The position numbers and the translations under genes were made by a program. From Mucidula mucida (Eukaryota; Basidiomycota; Agaricomycetes; Agaricales; Physalacriaceae), in contig JADNYV010000048.1 of assembly GCA_015501055.1 (NCBI GenBank), positions 154,917 through 218,916 on the forward strand: a DNA stretch of 64,000 nucleotides. The letters run 5' to 3'. The first letter of the stretch is position 1. Every line of letters starts with the position of its first letter. Under the pieces are notes generated by a model. That model was given only the letters and a program-made list of their open reading frames with translations, made no database searches and was not told the origin of the DNA. This document shows, in pieces, positions 22,235 through 34,559 of the stretch.

Positions 22235-25200
22235 CCATTACCTTGAACTTGAATTCATTGGCAATGCTACTGGCAGAAAAATTGTTGCACACGCCTTGAT
22301 CAACAGCGGCGCTGAAGAGATCATCATCAACGCCTGGTTCGCCAATCTTCACAATTTTACCCTCATACCTTTATCCTCCCCATTCTCTGTTTGTAATGTC
22401 AACGGCTCTGGAACGTCATGGGCTGGGTGCGACACTACACCATCCAATGTGTTTGCATCTATAGCCGAGACGGCCAGTCCTACTACAAGGAGCTTGTAAA
22501 ACTTTACATTACGGATATTGGGGCTCATGACATCATTCTAGGAACAGACTGGCTGGACAAGCATAATCCCTCTATCAACTGGGCCGGCACCCAGGTTGAC
22601 TTTAATCAATGTCCAAAAACCTGCATTCTCAAGAATCCTCCTGTAACTAATGTGCGTACACACGCCAAATCCACTCCAGTTCCAGTTGACGCCTCTGCAA
22701 AACCCCACGACCCCCGGCTCTGGCATAAAGACTATAAGGTCCAGTGGAAGGATTGGCAAGGTAACCTTCAACCGGTACCCACCCAGCAAACTGCGGAAGT
22801 GTTCCGGAATGATTATTTCCACCCGGTGCGAGATCCAAATCCTTCAGACAGCCCCTCTGTTCACATTCACGCGGGGTTTACAAAGGCTCAGCAACTTGCA
22901 AAAGAGAACAAGAAACCAACTGACACCTGTTCCCTATCCTCGCAGATCCCAGCACCCTATCATACCTATCTTACGGTCTTTGACAAATACACATTCAAAC
23001 GTCTCCCCGCACACACCTCTTGGGATCACGCTATTGACCTTACTCCTAGATTTGAACCCAAACCGTGCAAGACCTACCCTCTGTTGCCCATTGAACAAGT
23101 TGAACTCAACGTGTTCCTGGACAAGAACTTGGCTAAAGGGTATATCCGCCCATCTAAATCCCCTATGACGAGTCCCTTCTTCTTTGTTAAAAAGAAAGAC
23201 GGAAAGCTACACCCTGTCTAGGACTACCGCAAGCTCAACATAAGAACTATCAAGAACCAGTACCCCCTTCCCCTTATACCTGAGCTTATTGACAAGCTTA
23301 AGGGCACAAGGATCTTCTCTAAAATTGACTTGCGTTGGGGTTACAATAATGTTTGGATCAAAGAAGGAGACAAGTAGAAGGGCGCGTTCAAGAAAAATCA
23401 CGGCCTGTTTAAACCTACGGTGATGTTTTTTGGTCTTATGAATTCCCCTGCCACGTTTCAAGCAATGATGAATACCATTCTTAAGGACCTTATTGACTTG
23501 GAAAAAGTTGTGGTATATATAAACAACATCCTGATATTTACAAAAACACTTGAGGAACACCAAGACGTGGTTTGGCAAGTCTTACAGCAGCTTTGGGATT
23601 ATGATCTTTATGTCAAGCCAGAGAAATGCATCTTTAAAGCTGAGTCAATCGAATTCTTGGGACTTATCATCTCTCACAACGCACTTTGCATGAACCCCGT
23701 CAAGGTTGCCGGCATTGTACAATGGCCAAAACCTTAAAATATTAAAGATGTTCAGTTCTTCCTTGGATTTGGGAACTTTTATCGCTGGTTCATCCAAAAT
23801 TTCTTCAAGATTGCCCGTCCGCTCTTCGACCTCACCAAGAAAAGCGAGACCTGGGCATGGACACCTGAGTGCCAAGCTGCATTTAAAGCGCTCAAAGATG
23901 TGTTTACCTCCTCTCCTGTTCTAGTCATGCCCAATCCTGACAAACCCTATTGTATTGAAGTTGATGCCTCCAATTACGCAACCGGGGGAATTTTGGCGCA
24001 ACCGGGAGCCAATGAGCAATGGCATCCGGTTGCCTATCTATCCAAGTCCCTTTTAAAACCTGAGCACAACTATGACATCTACAACAAAGAGCTTTTAGCC
24101 ATTATTTGGGCACTGGAATCCTGAAGGCACTACTTGGAGGGCGCCTCCCACCCGGTAGATATCATCACTGATCATAAGAACCTCAAGTACTTCACCAATT
24201 CACAGAAACTGAGCCGCTGCCAGGCGCGATGGGCCCTGTTCCTCATCCGCTTCAACTACACCCTGACTCACAAACCTGGAACATCTAATCACAGCAACCC
24301 GCTCTCCCACCGTGTAGATCATAAAGAGGGGATTGAGAAGAATAACTCAAACTAAGTGTTACTAGGTCCTAAATTCTTCCAGGTTTGGGCAACACAGCCG
24401 GGTGAGGTTACCACAATCAGAGATGCAGAGCTAAGGAGACACATTTGAGAATGTCCAAAAAAGGATGTTGAAGTCTGTGGTATGTTAGACGTGATTCTTA
24501 AAAACGGTCCTTATATGCTGGTCAAAAACTTATAGGAATGGAACTATGAAGACGGCATTATCCTCTTCCAAGGCAAGGTCTACGTTCCAAACAACCTTGA
24601 ACTTCGACGTGACATAGTCAAAATGCACCACAACCTCGTTGCCCCCGGGCACCCAGGACACTTCAAGATGTACGAGCTTCTCAGTTAAGAGTTCTGGAGG
24701 CCAGGCATGTCAGTCTTTGTTTGAGATTATGTCAACGGCTGCGCTACCTGTCAGATGACAAAACCCAGCAACCATCCCGCCCATGTCCCGCTCGTTCCTA
24801 ACGAGGTCCCTAAATGTCCCTTTGACACCATTACAACCAACTTCATTACTGACCTCCCAGAATGTGAAGGTTACAACGCCATCCACTGTGTGGTTGACCA
24901 ACTCACAAAGGGCGTGGTTGTATCCCCATGTCGCAAGACCATTGACACAGATGGCACAGTGGACATACTGCTGGAAGGCACCTTCCAACATTACGGTCTT
25001 TGGGACAAGATGATCTCCAACCGAGGCCCACAGTTCGCCAGCAAAGTTATGCAGGCTATTTACGCTAAGTTTGGCATTACCTCTGCGCTTAGTACGGCTT
25101 ATCATCCCCAGACAGACGGCAAAACCAAGTACTACAACCAGAAGCTTGAGCAATACCTATGCGGCTTTTGCAACTACCAACAAGACAACTGGGTCAAGCA

Positions 25201-25935
25201 CCTGCCATATGCCAAATTCTCCCATAACACCCGTGTTCACTCTGCCATGGGCAAATCCCCCTTCAAACTCCTTCACGGATATCAGCCGCGCTTCTTTTCC
25301 CCACTGAAACCCACATCCAACATCCCCTCCGTTGAGGAACAACTCACCAACCTTCAGCATTTGTGCAATGAGGTTCAGGCAAGCCTTACTACAGCGGCAG
25401 AAGTGATGAAAAGGAACAACGGAGATGTCACAGAGAAGGGCATTATGTTTGAGGTTGGAGACAAGGTGCTATTAGATGGCAAGAACCTGAAGACAACACG
25501 GCCCAAAGCTAAGCTTTCTGATAAGTGACACGGGCCATTCAAGATCACTAACATACTCAGCCCAGTAACCTATTGCCTTAAGTTACCACCAAAGTGGCGC
25601 ATCCACCCAGTCTTTTACGCATCCCTACTCATCCCATACATCAAGACCCCTGCTTACGGTCCTAACTTCCTGGGAGTTCCCCTAGACCTACTGGACACTG
25701 ATGAGGAGTACAACGTGGAGGAGATCCTGGACTTACGGCTAACTCGTAATAAGCAGGCATAGAGTACCTGGTGAAGTGGTTGGACTATTCAAGCTCTGAG
25801 AATATATGGGAGCCGGTGTTGGGACTGACGAAGGCGCTGGATAAGATAGCTGACTTCTACAAGGCATACCCAAAGGCATACAAGAAGCCACTCCCTTGCC
25901 TACAAGGCCTTGGTGTCTTGATTGGAGATATCTAG
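22235..25935 (+). pseudogene. pol of G1 (PR-RT-RH-IN-chromodomain), catalytic acids lost
   Basis: Protease: ALINSGAEEI near 22300, Asn where the catalytic Asp of D-S-G belongs. RT: PFFFVKKKDG, a stop replacing Gln before DYRKLN (23219), a TAG replacing Trp (about 23376), and VVYINNILIF near 23510, so the Asp-Asp pair is Asn-Asn. RNase H: VDASNYATGGILAQ and ITDHKNL look intact, with a TGA for Trp at about 24122. Integrase: TTNFITDLP, ISNRGPQF and QTDGKTKYY, so the D, D, E triad reads N, N, K. A chromodomain is recognisable near 25700-25870 (EEYNVEEILD ... EYLVKWLDYSSSENIWEPV) across stops and frame changes. The protein would have been about 1,200 residues. Confidence 0.85.
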
Positions 25936-25984
25936 GCAGGCACTTCTGCGTTCCAGGCGCAAGCGCAGCCTAAAGAGGGGGTAT

Positions 25985-26379
25985 TGTCACGAATTACCTC
26001 TATTCTATTGGCCCCACCTCAGTCCACATTGTCATTGTGTCAATGCCACACTCTTCCATCATCACATATTACATGCTCCGGGTCCGGTCTGCACTGCCTT
26101 AGCCCAGGCCTAATCCAGGTATAGCCCATCAGCATAGCCTGTCACCTGTCCATTACCTCATGATGCGATCCACACTGCCTCTTGTTTAACTTTAAGCCAT
26201 TCTATTGTTTACACAGCCACAGACTCTTTATATATATACACAGCCTTTCTAGGTAGATTTCTCAGTTCGTCAACTTCATCTCTACACTGTTCGGTAGCCC
26301 CCTGCACTGTATTAAGCCTGACCTGCTCCTACTTCACCTTATCATCATCTTTGCCTCTTGTCTCCATTGTTCCCCCGTC
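25985..26379 (+). repeat. 3' LTR of G1 (end truncated)
   Basis: Starts TGTCACGAATTACC and aligns with 19880-20273 apart from scattered transitions. It ends in CCCCCGTC where LTR a of another family starts (TGTTAG at 26380). Confidence 0.85.
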
Positions 26380-26915
26380 TGTTAGTGACTGACTATAGCC
26401 ACATGACTAAACCAGATACCACAGAGAGACTCAAGGAAAGAAAGTGTTTGCGTTTGTAGAACTAGGCTAGGCCAGGTGTATAAACGAGATTGGAACTAAA
26501 GTACAGTGATACTATGCTACTGCTTATATACTAGTAAGTCTGTGTTTGGGACTCCTTGTCCATACATGTTGCTGCTAGGGATAACTCCACGCCCTTGACC
26601 CAGTGTTGTATGCTACTAGCCCATGAAACCATTAAATACAAGTGGTAACTGCATGTAAGTAATAATACTGAAACGACCATGTGTGCTACGAGTGTCGGTG
26701 GTGTGTATACAATAGGGAGTCCATAAGGTATCGGCATGTATGATGTCATCCATGTGTTGGGCGTGTGTCCGACATGAGTACAGCGTTGGAAATGAAAAGG
26801 AGTATGATTGGTAACGAAACAGATAATGAAACAGTCTGTTGATTGATAAGACAAGCCAAGCCCCCAATAAGATATGATGAGATATGAAAATGTGAAAATA
26901 TGGCGATTTATAACA
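26380..26915 (-). repeat. LTR a (3' LTR of copy A)
   Basis: 536 bp, TGTTAG...TAACA, with TG/CA ends. It is the most diverged LTR copy in the window (for example GTGACTGACTATAGCCACATG near its start). Confidence 0.85.
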
Positions 26916-26926
26916 TCACCCCCTCC

Positions 26927-29191
26927 TTAAGGCGCAAGTTCCATTCTGCGCCAGAGTCGCTCCATGTGGGCCGCAGAGGGTAGCATGACGTCTAGGGGTT
27001 CGGTATTGGGTGGCGGCATAGGTCGGAATAAGCGGCATGGAAATTGCAACATGGGAACTTCAATGCAAGCAAGCACGGGTGGCTTCGGCTTGTTCGGAAA
27101 TTGTTGGTAAAAATCACTGATGGCTTCATCGGCATTTTTGAGATTGCATGCCGGTCCCCATGTCTGTTTGTGTATGTCATAACCCTTCCAATGGACCTTG
27201 TATTGGAAACCGCCGCGGTACTTGCGGGAATTAACCACTTTCTCAACTTCCCATTCCGGTTCGGCTCCTTCCAGCACAGGTGGTGACCGCATGTCTCGGG
27301 GTTGCGTCGGGAATTGCGGCTTGTGGTAAGGCATCAACAGGGCTTCGTTGAACACGGGATGGATGCTCTTTCACGTGTAAGGGATCTGGAGCTTGTAAGA
27401 GCTCACCCCGACTTTCTTGATGACCTTGAACGGCCCGAAACGTTTGTCATCGAGTTTCTTCATTGGTCGGTCCGTGCTGAGATTTGTCCCTTCCAGCCAT
27501 ACTTTGTCACCCTCCTTGTACTCTACGGCATCTGTCCGCTTCCTGTCATAAAACCGTTTCATGTCCTCCTTTGCCATCTTTAATGCCGACCCCACTTCGT
27601 CCCATGTTTTCCTCATTCTGTTGGCAAACTCCTGCGCAGTCTCATTTCTCAAAGCTGTTTTTGGAGCAGTGCCTTTGTAGGGATGCCTGCCCATGTCTGC
27701 AAAGAACAGAGTTACTTTGGTTGCCAAGTGTACCCAATTGTTGTAAACAAAATCAGCAGAGGGCAACCATTCATGCCAGTTGTTCTGGTGGTAATTAACA
27801 AATAACCGTAAGAAATGTTCTATCTCTTGGTTCAGCCTTTCTGTCTGTCCATTTGCCTGTGGATGGTACACCGTTGTAAAATTTCCTTCAATGCCCAACA
27901 GCCGGTATAACTCCTTTATAAAACGCAAGTGGTATTGTGGGCCTCAATTGTGTATTATCTGTTGTGGCATCCCATGTATGGGGAAAATGCAATCACGGTA
28001 GATGCGGGCTATGCCTTCTGACGTCAGAGTGGTGTGTGTCGGTATAATGCGTAACCGCTTTGTGAAGTGGTTCACAAATGTGCTGATCACATTGTATCCT
28101 CCCAATTCCAGAAGCTCTCCGATCATGTCCGTCCCTACTACCTTCCATGGCTTGCTTGGCACGTCAATAGGGTGTAGGGGTGCAGCCGGCTTCATGCAAT
28201 GTGACTTTGTGACCTGGCATTTTTGACACCCTTCATATATTCACGGACGTCTTGGCTAATTCCAGGCCACTAATAGGTGCGTGTAATCAGCTCAAGGGTC
28301 TTGTATTGTCCGGGATGCCCTGCAAGCTGTGCGTTGTGATGCATTCCAATAACTTTTCCCCACAATTCTTTGTCCTTTGGTATGTAAATACATCTTTCCA
28401 TATAATAAGTCCATTTTCCTTCTCTTCCCATCCTTTTTCTTTGTTTTCTAATGCTTTTTGTATGTATCTGTCCTTGTTTCCTTTTCTTTGTTTGATTTTG
28501 TTAAGTAATTCATCCTCCGGTGTAGCTACTGTATGTAAAGAAAATTGAATTTGTAAAATAAAAAACTCCAGTTTGAGCAAAACAATGTTTTCGTTATCTT
28601 TTTCCCCCTTCTCAAGGCCTGTCATCCTTGACAAGGCATCAGCTTTCCTCATTATCCTGCCCGGCTTATGAATCATCTGTATGTCATATTCCGCCAACTC
28701 CGTAACCCATTGCACCTGTCTTTGGTTCAACTTCTGCGGCTTCCGGAAATACTAAAGGTTTTGATGATTACTAAAAACCTCCATGGTCTCCATTGCTCCT
28801 AGGAGATACTGCCTCTAGTCATTGATTGAGTCCATAATGACCATCATTTCCTTATTGTAGATCTCATAATTGTGCTCGACTTTGTTTAGCGCACAAGATC
28901 AAAAGGCCACTGGTCTCCATTTCCCGTTGACAATTTAAGAACAAACAGCCCCATTAGCATAGTTTAAAGAGTCTGCCTCAACTCAAAACTTGCCATTGTT
29001 GTGTGGTACGATCAGGACGGGGTCCTCTGTGATCCTATGTTTTAACTCCTCAAACGCCTTATGCTGTTCCTCTCCCCAAACCCATTTGCCCTTCTCGGTT
29101 AGCAATGTCAACGGCTTTGCTACTCTTGCAAATCCCCAAATGAAACATTGGTAGAAGTTGCAGAAGCCTAGGAACAACTGTACTTCCTTCT
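26927..29191 (-). pseudogene. pol remnant of copy A (RT end, RNase H, integrase, chromodomain)
   Basis: Reading on minus from 29177: FLGFCNFYQCFIWGFARVAK (RT thumb/connection), then the RNase H end with HKPGRIMRKADALSRMTG (28700-28620). The integrase follows with GTDMIGEL (first Asp kept), and IIHN-stop-GPQY at about 27945, where copy B has HDRGPQY; both changes are at CpG. NGQTERLNQEIEHFLRLF (third acid kept), then the chromodomain EWEVEKVVNSRKYRGGFQYK and TWGPACNLKNADEAI follow, with a stop at 26927. Several internal stops make it non-functional. Confidence 0.8.
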
Positions 29192-29709
29192 TGTTAGCGA
29201 CTGACTAAGCCACAAGACTCAACCAGGTACCACAGCAAGAACTAAGGAAGAAAGCGTTCGCGTTCGTAAGACTAGGCTAGGCCAGGTGTATAAACGAGAT
29301 CGGAACTAAAGTACAATGATACTACACTACTGCTTATATACTAGTAAGTCTGTGTTTGAGACTCCTTGTCCATACGCGTTTCTACTAGGGATGCTCCACA
29401 CCCTTGACCCAGTGTTGTATGCTACTAGTCCGTGAAACCATTAAATACGAGTGGTAACTGCATGTAAGTAATAATACTGAAACGACCATGTGTGCTACGA
29501 GTGTTGGCGGTGTGTATACAATAGGGAGTCCATGAGGTATCGGCATGTATGATGTCATCCATGTGTTGGGCGTGTTTCCGACATGAGTACGGCTTTGGTA
29601 ATGAAAAGGGGTATGATCGGATGATGAAACGGTCCGTGGGTTGATAAGACAAGGCTCCCGATAAGATATGATAAGATGTGAAAATGTGAAAATATGGCGA
29701 TTCATAACA
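29192..29709 (-). repeat. LTR b (3' LTR of copy B)
   Basis: 518 bp, TGTTAG...TAACA, ends in the ATGGCGATTCATAACA subtype. It lacks about 10 bp (around 29625) present in the other copies. Confidence 0.85.
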
Positions 29710-31230
29710 TCACCCCCTCCTTAAGGCGCAAGTTCCATTCTGCGCCAGAGTCGCTCCATGAGGGCTGCAGAGGGTAGCGTGACGTCGAGGGGTTCGGTAT
29801 TGGGCGGTGGCATGGTTCGGAAAAGATGTGATGGAAATTGCGACATGGGGACTTCAATGCGAGCAAGCGTGGGTGGCTTCGGCTTGTTCGGAAATTGTTG
29901 GTAAAAATCACTGATGGCTTCATCGGCATTTTTGAGATTGCATGCCGGTCCCATGTCTGTTTGTGTATGTCATAACCCTTCCAATGGACCTTGTATTGGA
30001 AACCGCCGCGGTACTTGCGGGAATTAACCACTTTCTCAACTTCCCATTCCGGTTCGGCTCCTTCCAGCACAGGTGGTGACCGCATGTCTCGGGGTTGCGT
30101 CGGGAATTGCGGCTTGTGGTAAGGCGTCAACAGGGCTTCGTTGAACACGGGATGAATGCTTTTCCACGTGTGAGGAATCTGGAGCTTGTAAGAGCTTGTC
30201 CCGACTTTCTTGATCACTTTGAACGGCCCGAAGCGTTTGTCATCGAGCTTCTTCATTGGTCGGTCCATGCTGAGATTCGTCCCCTCCAGCCATACCTTGT
30301 CGCCTTCCTTGTACTCTACTGCCTCTGTCCGCTTCCTGTCATAAAACCGTTTCATGTCTTCTTTTGCCATCTTCAATGCTGACCCCACTTCGTCCCATGT
30401 CTTCCTCATGCCATCGGCAAACTCCTGCGCAGTCTCATTTCTCGATGCCGTTTTCGGAGCGGTGCCTTTGTAGGGATGTCTGCCCATGTCTGCAAAGAAC
30501 GGAGTGACTTTGGTCGCCGAGTGAACTCGGTCGTTGTAAACAAATTCAGCAGAGGGTAACCATTCGTGCCAGTCGTTCTGATGGTAGTTGACAAATAACC
30601 GTAAGAAATGTTCTATCTCTTGGTTCAGCCGTTCCGTCTGCCCATTTGCCTGTGGATGGTACGCCGTCGTGAAGTTCCCTTCAATGCCCAACAGCCGGTA
30701 TAACTCCTTCATGAAACGCGAGTGGTATTGTGGACCTCGATCGTGTATCATCTGTCGCGGCAATCCATGTATTGAGAAGATTCGATCGCGGTAAATACGA
30801 GCCATGCCTTCTGACGTCAGGGTGGTGTGTGTTGGTATAATGCGTAACCGCTTTGTGAAATGGTCCACAAACGTGCTGATCGCATTGTATCCTCCCGACT
30901 CCGGCAACTCGCCGATCATGTCCGTCCCAACTTTCTCCCATGGTTCGCTTGGTACGTCTATAGGATGGAGGGGTGCAGCCGGTTTTGTGCGATGTGACTT
31001 TGTAACTTGGCATTTTTGACACCCTTCCACGTATTCGCGGACGTCTCGGCTAATTCCTGGCCACCAATAGGTGCGTGTGATCAACTCGAGAGTCTTGTAC
31101 CGTCCCGGATGCCCTGCAAGCTGTGCATCATGATGCATTCCAATAACTTTTCCCCGCAATTCCTTGTCCTTCGGTATGTAAATACGATCTTTCCATATAA
31201 TAAGTCCGTTTTCCTTCTCTTCCCATCCTT
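29702..31230 (-). pseudogene. integrase-chromodomain of copy B
   Basis: From the spacer (IYIPKDKELRGKVIG) through the zinc-binding HHCC region (HHDAQLAGHPGRYKT ... CQKCQVTKSH) to the core: GTDMIGELPESGGYN (Asp 1), IHDRGPQYHSRF (Asp 2), NGQTERLNQEIEHF (Glu 3), all present. The GPY/F-like linker and chromodomain follow: EWEVEKVVNSRKYRGGFQYK, WKGYDIHKQTW. Here one C is missing relative to copy A (29951 region), so the frame leaves the chromodomain and runs on to an abnormal 485-codon end. A one-base repair would restore the motif NLKNADEAISDF. Confidence 0.85.
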
Positions 31231-31320
31231 TTTCTTTGTTTTCTAATGCTTTTTGTACGTATCTGTCCTTGTTTCCTTTTCTTTGTTTGATTTTGTTAAG
31301 TAATTCGTCCTCCGGTGTAG

Positions 31321-32610
31321 CTACTGTATGTAAAGAAAATTGAATTTGTGATATAAAAAACTCCGGTTTAGCAAAACAACGTTTTCGTTATCTTTTTCCC
31401 CCTTCTCAAGGCCTGTCATCCTTGACAAGGCATCAGCTTTCCCCATCGTCTTGCCCGGCTTGTGAATCATCTGTATGTCATACTCGCCAACTCCGTAACC
31501 CATCGCGCCTGCCTCCGGTTCAACTTCTGCGGTTTCCTGAAGTACTGAAGGTTTTGATGATCGGAAAACCTCCACTGTCTCCTTAGCGCCTAGGAGATAT
31601 TGCCGCCAGTCGTCGATCGAGTCCATAATAGCCATCATCTCTTTGTCGTAGATCTCATAATTGCGCTCCACTTCGTTCAGCGCGCGAGATCGGAAAGCTA
31701 CTGGTCTCCATTTTCCGTCAACAAACTGGGAAAGAACCGCCCCGTTCGCATAGTTCGAGGAGTCCGCCTCAACTCGAAACTTGCCGTCGTCGCGTGGTAC
31801 GATCAGAACGGGTTCTTCCGTCATCCTCCGTTTCAACTCCTCAAACGCCTCGTGCTGCTCCATGCCCCAAACCCACTCGCCCTTCCCGGTTAGCGATGTC
31901 AACGGCTTCGCTACTCCCGCAAATCCCCGGATGAAACGTCGGTAGAAGTTGCAGAAGCCCAGGAATGACTGTACTTCCTTCTTCTTCGTCGGCTCCTTCC
32001 ATTCCTTCACTACGGCCACTTTTGCCGGATCCATCTTCACTTCTCCTCCTCCAACAATAACTCCTAAGTAATCTACAGTATGTGCCTCAAAACTACATTT
32101 CTCGGGTTTTAAATACAGCTTATTTACTCGTAATATCTCCAATACCTTCGTACAATCTGTCTATGCTCCTCAGAGTGTTCGTAAAGATAAGTATATCGTC
32201 TAGGTAAACTATAACATGTCCGCCGTCAATCAACTCCTTCAAGATGTGATTCATGAACGATTGGAACGTTGCCGGCGAGTTTGTGAGTCCGAAGAACATG
32301 ACTGAGGGCTCGAACAGGCCTCGGTTTGTTCTAAACGCCGCTTTCCACTCATCACCTTCTTTGATCCGGATGTTATTGTAACCCCATCGGACATCCATCT
32401 TTGTGAAACCTTTGCTCCCTTCAACTTGTCGATAAGCTCCTGGATCAACGGCAAGGGATATCGGTTCTTGATTGTCATGTCGTTCAACTTCCGATAATCT
32501 TGTACTGGCCGAAGGCTTCCATCCTTCTTTTGACAAAGAAGAAGGTGATGCCATAGGTGAAATTGATGGCCGTATACGTCCCGTCCGTATGTTTTCTTCC
32601 AGGAACTCAT
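31321..32610 (-). pseudogene. RT and RNase H of copy B
   Basis: RT in pieces: [58 protein letters not shown], then IVYLDDILIFT near 32215 with both catalytic Asp residues. A frame change follows near 32140, then LKPEKCSFEAHTVDYLG and FLGFCNFYRRFIRGF. RNase H holds VEADSSNYANGAVLSQ. A further missing base near 31565 interrupts the region where copy C reads VEVFTDHQNLQYF. The catalytic residues survive; the frames do not. Confidence 0.8.
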
Positions 32611-32870
32611 CTAACGCCTTCTGCTCGGATGGACTAAGGGGATAAACCTTGCAGTCAACCGGTTTGGAACCAGGCGTAAGTTCTATCGCGTGATCCCAGG
32701 GTCTTCGCTCCGGTAACTTGTCAAAGTCCGCCTTGCTAAATACATCGGAAAATTCCTCATGTAAGGTGCAGCAGCGGATGAAGGCTGTTGTGATCTCAGC
32801 TTTTCACCGCTTTTGCGATAGTTGTCCCAGTCCATCCAGAACAAACGCTCTCCCTCTTCCAACTTCTCTT

Positions 32871-33460
32871 CTACGTCTTCTCCTTCATCTTCCGGCGAGT
32901 TATACTCGGGTAGATAGCCGCAGCGGTCTGGGCATCGATCAAAGTCAATGTGGATTCCGTCCAGTTGATTGTGGGGTTGTGATATCGTAGCCAATCTAGC
33001 CCCAAAAAGATACTTGTTTTGCCGAGATTGGTGACGGCCAACTCAATCTTTTCGGCGTGATCTCCGATCTTCATCCGGACCTCCACAAAACCTTCGATTG
33101 CTCCTCCCTCGTTTAGGGTTCCATCCGCATTGTAGACAGGGAGCTTGACCGGTAACTCCTTGATCGGGAGTCCGTTCTTCTCGACGAATTCTTTATTGAC
33201 ACAAGAACCCGTTGCTCCACTGTCAAGAAGGGCACTGTTTCCCATTCAGAGCCTGTGTGTACGCTCTCTATGGTTACTCGGAGTTTCATGTCCTGCCCCT
33301 TTGTTCCCCGGATGTACTTCCTCGACTTTTTCAACTCCGTCACAACTTCCACCGCAGCTTCCTTTGTCAACGCTCTGATCGCCATCACCTTCTCCTCCGT
33401 CGCTTCTCTCTCTCTCCGCTCCGGCATCCATGCTCTCAAAATTCCCACTGCTCTCGACAC
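32871..33460 (-). pseudogene. aspartic protease region of copy B
   Basis: SALLDSGATGSCVNKEFV with an intact D-S-G-A active site near 33225, then LGLDWLRYHNPTINWTEST, the second conserved block of retropepsin-like Gypsy proteases. It continues upstream in another frame with RALTKEAAVEVVTELKKSRKY. Confidence 0.75.
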
Positions 33461-33636
33461 GTCATCCTCTCTTAGCCGTTGTGCGATCCACTCGGGCGTA
33501 TTTGGCTCAAATCTTTCTTTCGCAGGTTTTGGTGGTAAAGTCGTCGATGATATTTTAGATGTTTCAGTACCCGTACTGTAAATAGATTCTGCATCTGACG
33601 ACCCTTTCCTTGATGACTGCTCCGGCAGGACTGCGT

Positions 33637-34559
33637 CTACTGCGGGAGCTTCGCAAAACCCAACTCTTCGGCCAGCTTCTTCTTCTCTTCGTCATTCATT
33701 TCGGTCCATAGCCCCGAATCGTCTGGGGTCGACCCTTCTTGGACAGAACCTGCTGACATGGCCGTGTTCGCCACAGCTGAAGCAGAGTCCCTTCGACGTG
33801 CATTGTCGATGTCCATCGGCCTGCCGGCTCCTCCATAGGTAACACCGGTGGCATCTCGTCGTGTGATCGGCGTTGGGGTGGGTTCGTAGGATTGGCTCTC
33901 GATGTAGCCGCCTGCGGAGCTTGGGGCCGGGACTGCATGCCGGACCTCTTGCTCGCCGCCCGCCTTCTCCACAGCTGATCGATCTGAAGATCTGTGCCTT
34001 CCAATCCTTGTACTTCTCTGGCAACCCGTCTCGGCTGCCATAGATCTGATCAATGATCTTCTCGTTGACATTGGTCTCGAGAAGTCGCACAACAAATGCG
34101 TCATCCTTCGATATCCTGCCTGAGTGAGCAGGACCTCGAACTTCTGGAAGAAATCTTGAGCGGTGTCTTGCCCCTGGCGCAACCGCTCGATCTGGTCTTG
34201 CGCGTCTCGCGCGAGGTTGGAATCCACAAATCGCTCCTTCAATCTTCCTTGAACTCCGTCCAAGAGACTGTCCATTCCTCTTCTTCCTCGTCGAAGTTCT
34301 GGTCCGAGTAGTTCTGGACCCATGCATCTACGTGATCTCCTCGGATGTAGGAGAGAACAACATCGATCCTTTCGGAGTCAGATGTGAGGTTGTTCTTCTT
34401 GTCACGGATGTATGTGAACATCGATCGCCACCAGCTCTTGTACTTGGACTTGTCCCCGTCATAGTCGTAAGGCTTGTTCACAAGGGATCGGCCTTTGATT
34501 TCGACATCGGCATGATGAGCGGGTGTGTGAGGAGCGGTTTCGGGTGCTTCGTTGGACAT
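33637..34559 (-). pseudogene. gag of copy B
   Basis: Start ATG 34559 (MSNEAPETAPHTPAHHADV). Capsid part: YDYDGDKSKYKSWWRSMFTY and TVSWTEFKED, then LKERFVDSNLARDAQDQIE, TAQDFFQKFEVLLTQAGY, VVRLLETNVNEKIIDQIYG. The zinc knuckle CFSCGEHGHVSRFC (33770 region) is in a different frame from the capsid start, so at least two indels separate them. The gag end reads EEKKKLAEELGFAKLPQ with a stop, and pol follows in a different frame. Confidence 0.75.

Larger units (their letters stand above)
19880..26379 (+). mobile_element. Ty3/Gypsy chromovirus G1, inactive
   Basis: A 6.5-kb element with LTRs of about 0.40 kb, gag, and a single pol region in the order protease, RT, RNase H, integrase, chromodomain (the Gypsy order). 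A polypurine tract (AAAGAGGGGG, about 25973-25982) precedes the 3' LTR. The 3' LTR ends abruptly at 26379 where an LTR of another family begins, so its last bases appear to be lost. Coding regions hold many stops and indels, and the active-site acids are substituted (see pol). The element is transcriptionally opposite to copies A, B and C. Confidence 0.9.
26380..29191 (-). mobile_element. chromovirus copy A, 5' half missing
   Basis: Minus-strand element of the family shared with copies B, C and D. It retains the 3' LTR (26380-26915), the polypurine tract (AAGGAGGGGGTGA on minus next to the LTR), chromodomain, integrase, RNase H and the end of RT. It stops at 29191 in RT, where LTR b of copy B begins. 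Gag, protease, most of RT and the 5' LTR are absent. Compared with B it is enriched in C-to-T and G-to-A changes at CpG. Confidence 0.85.
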
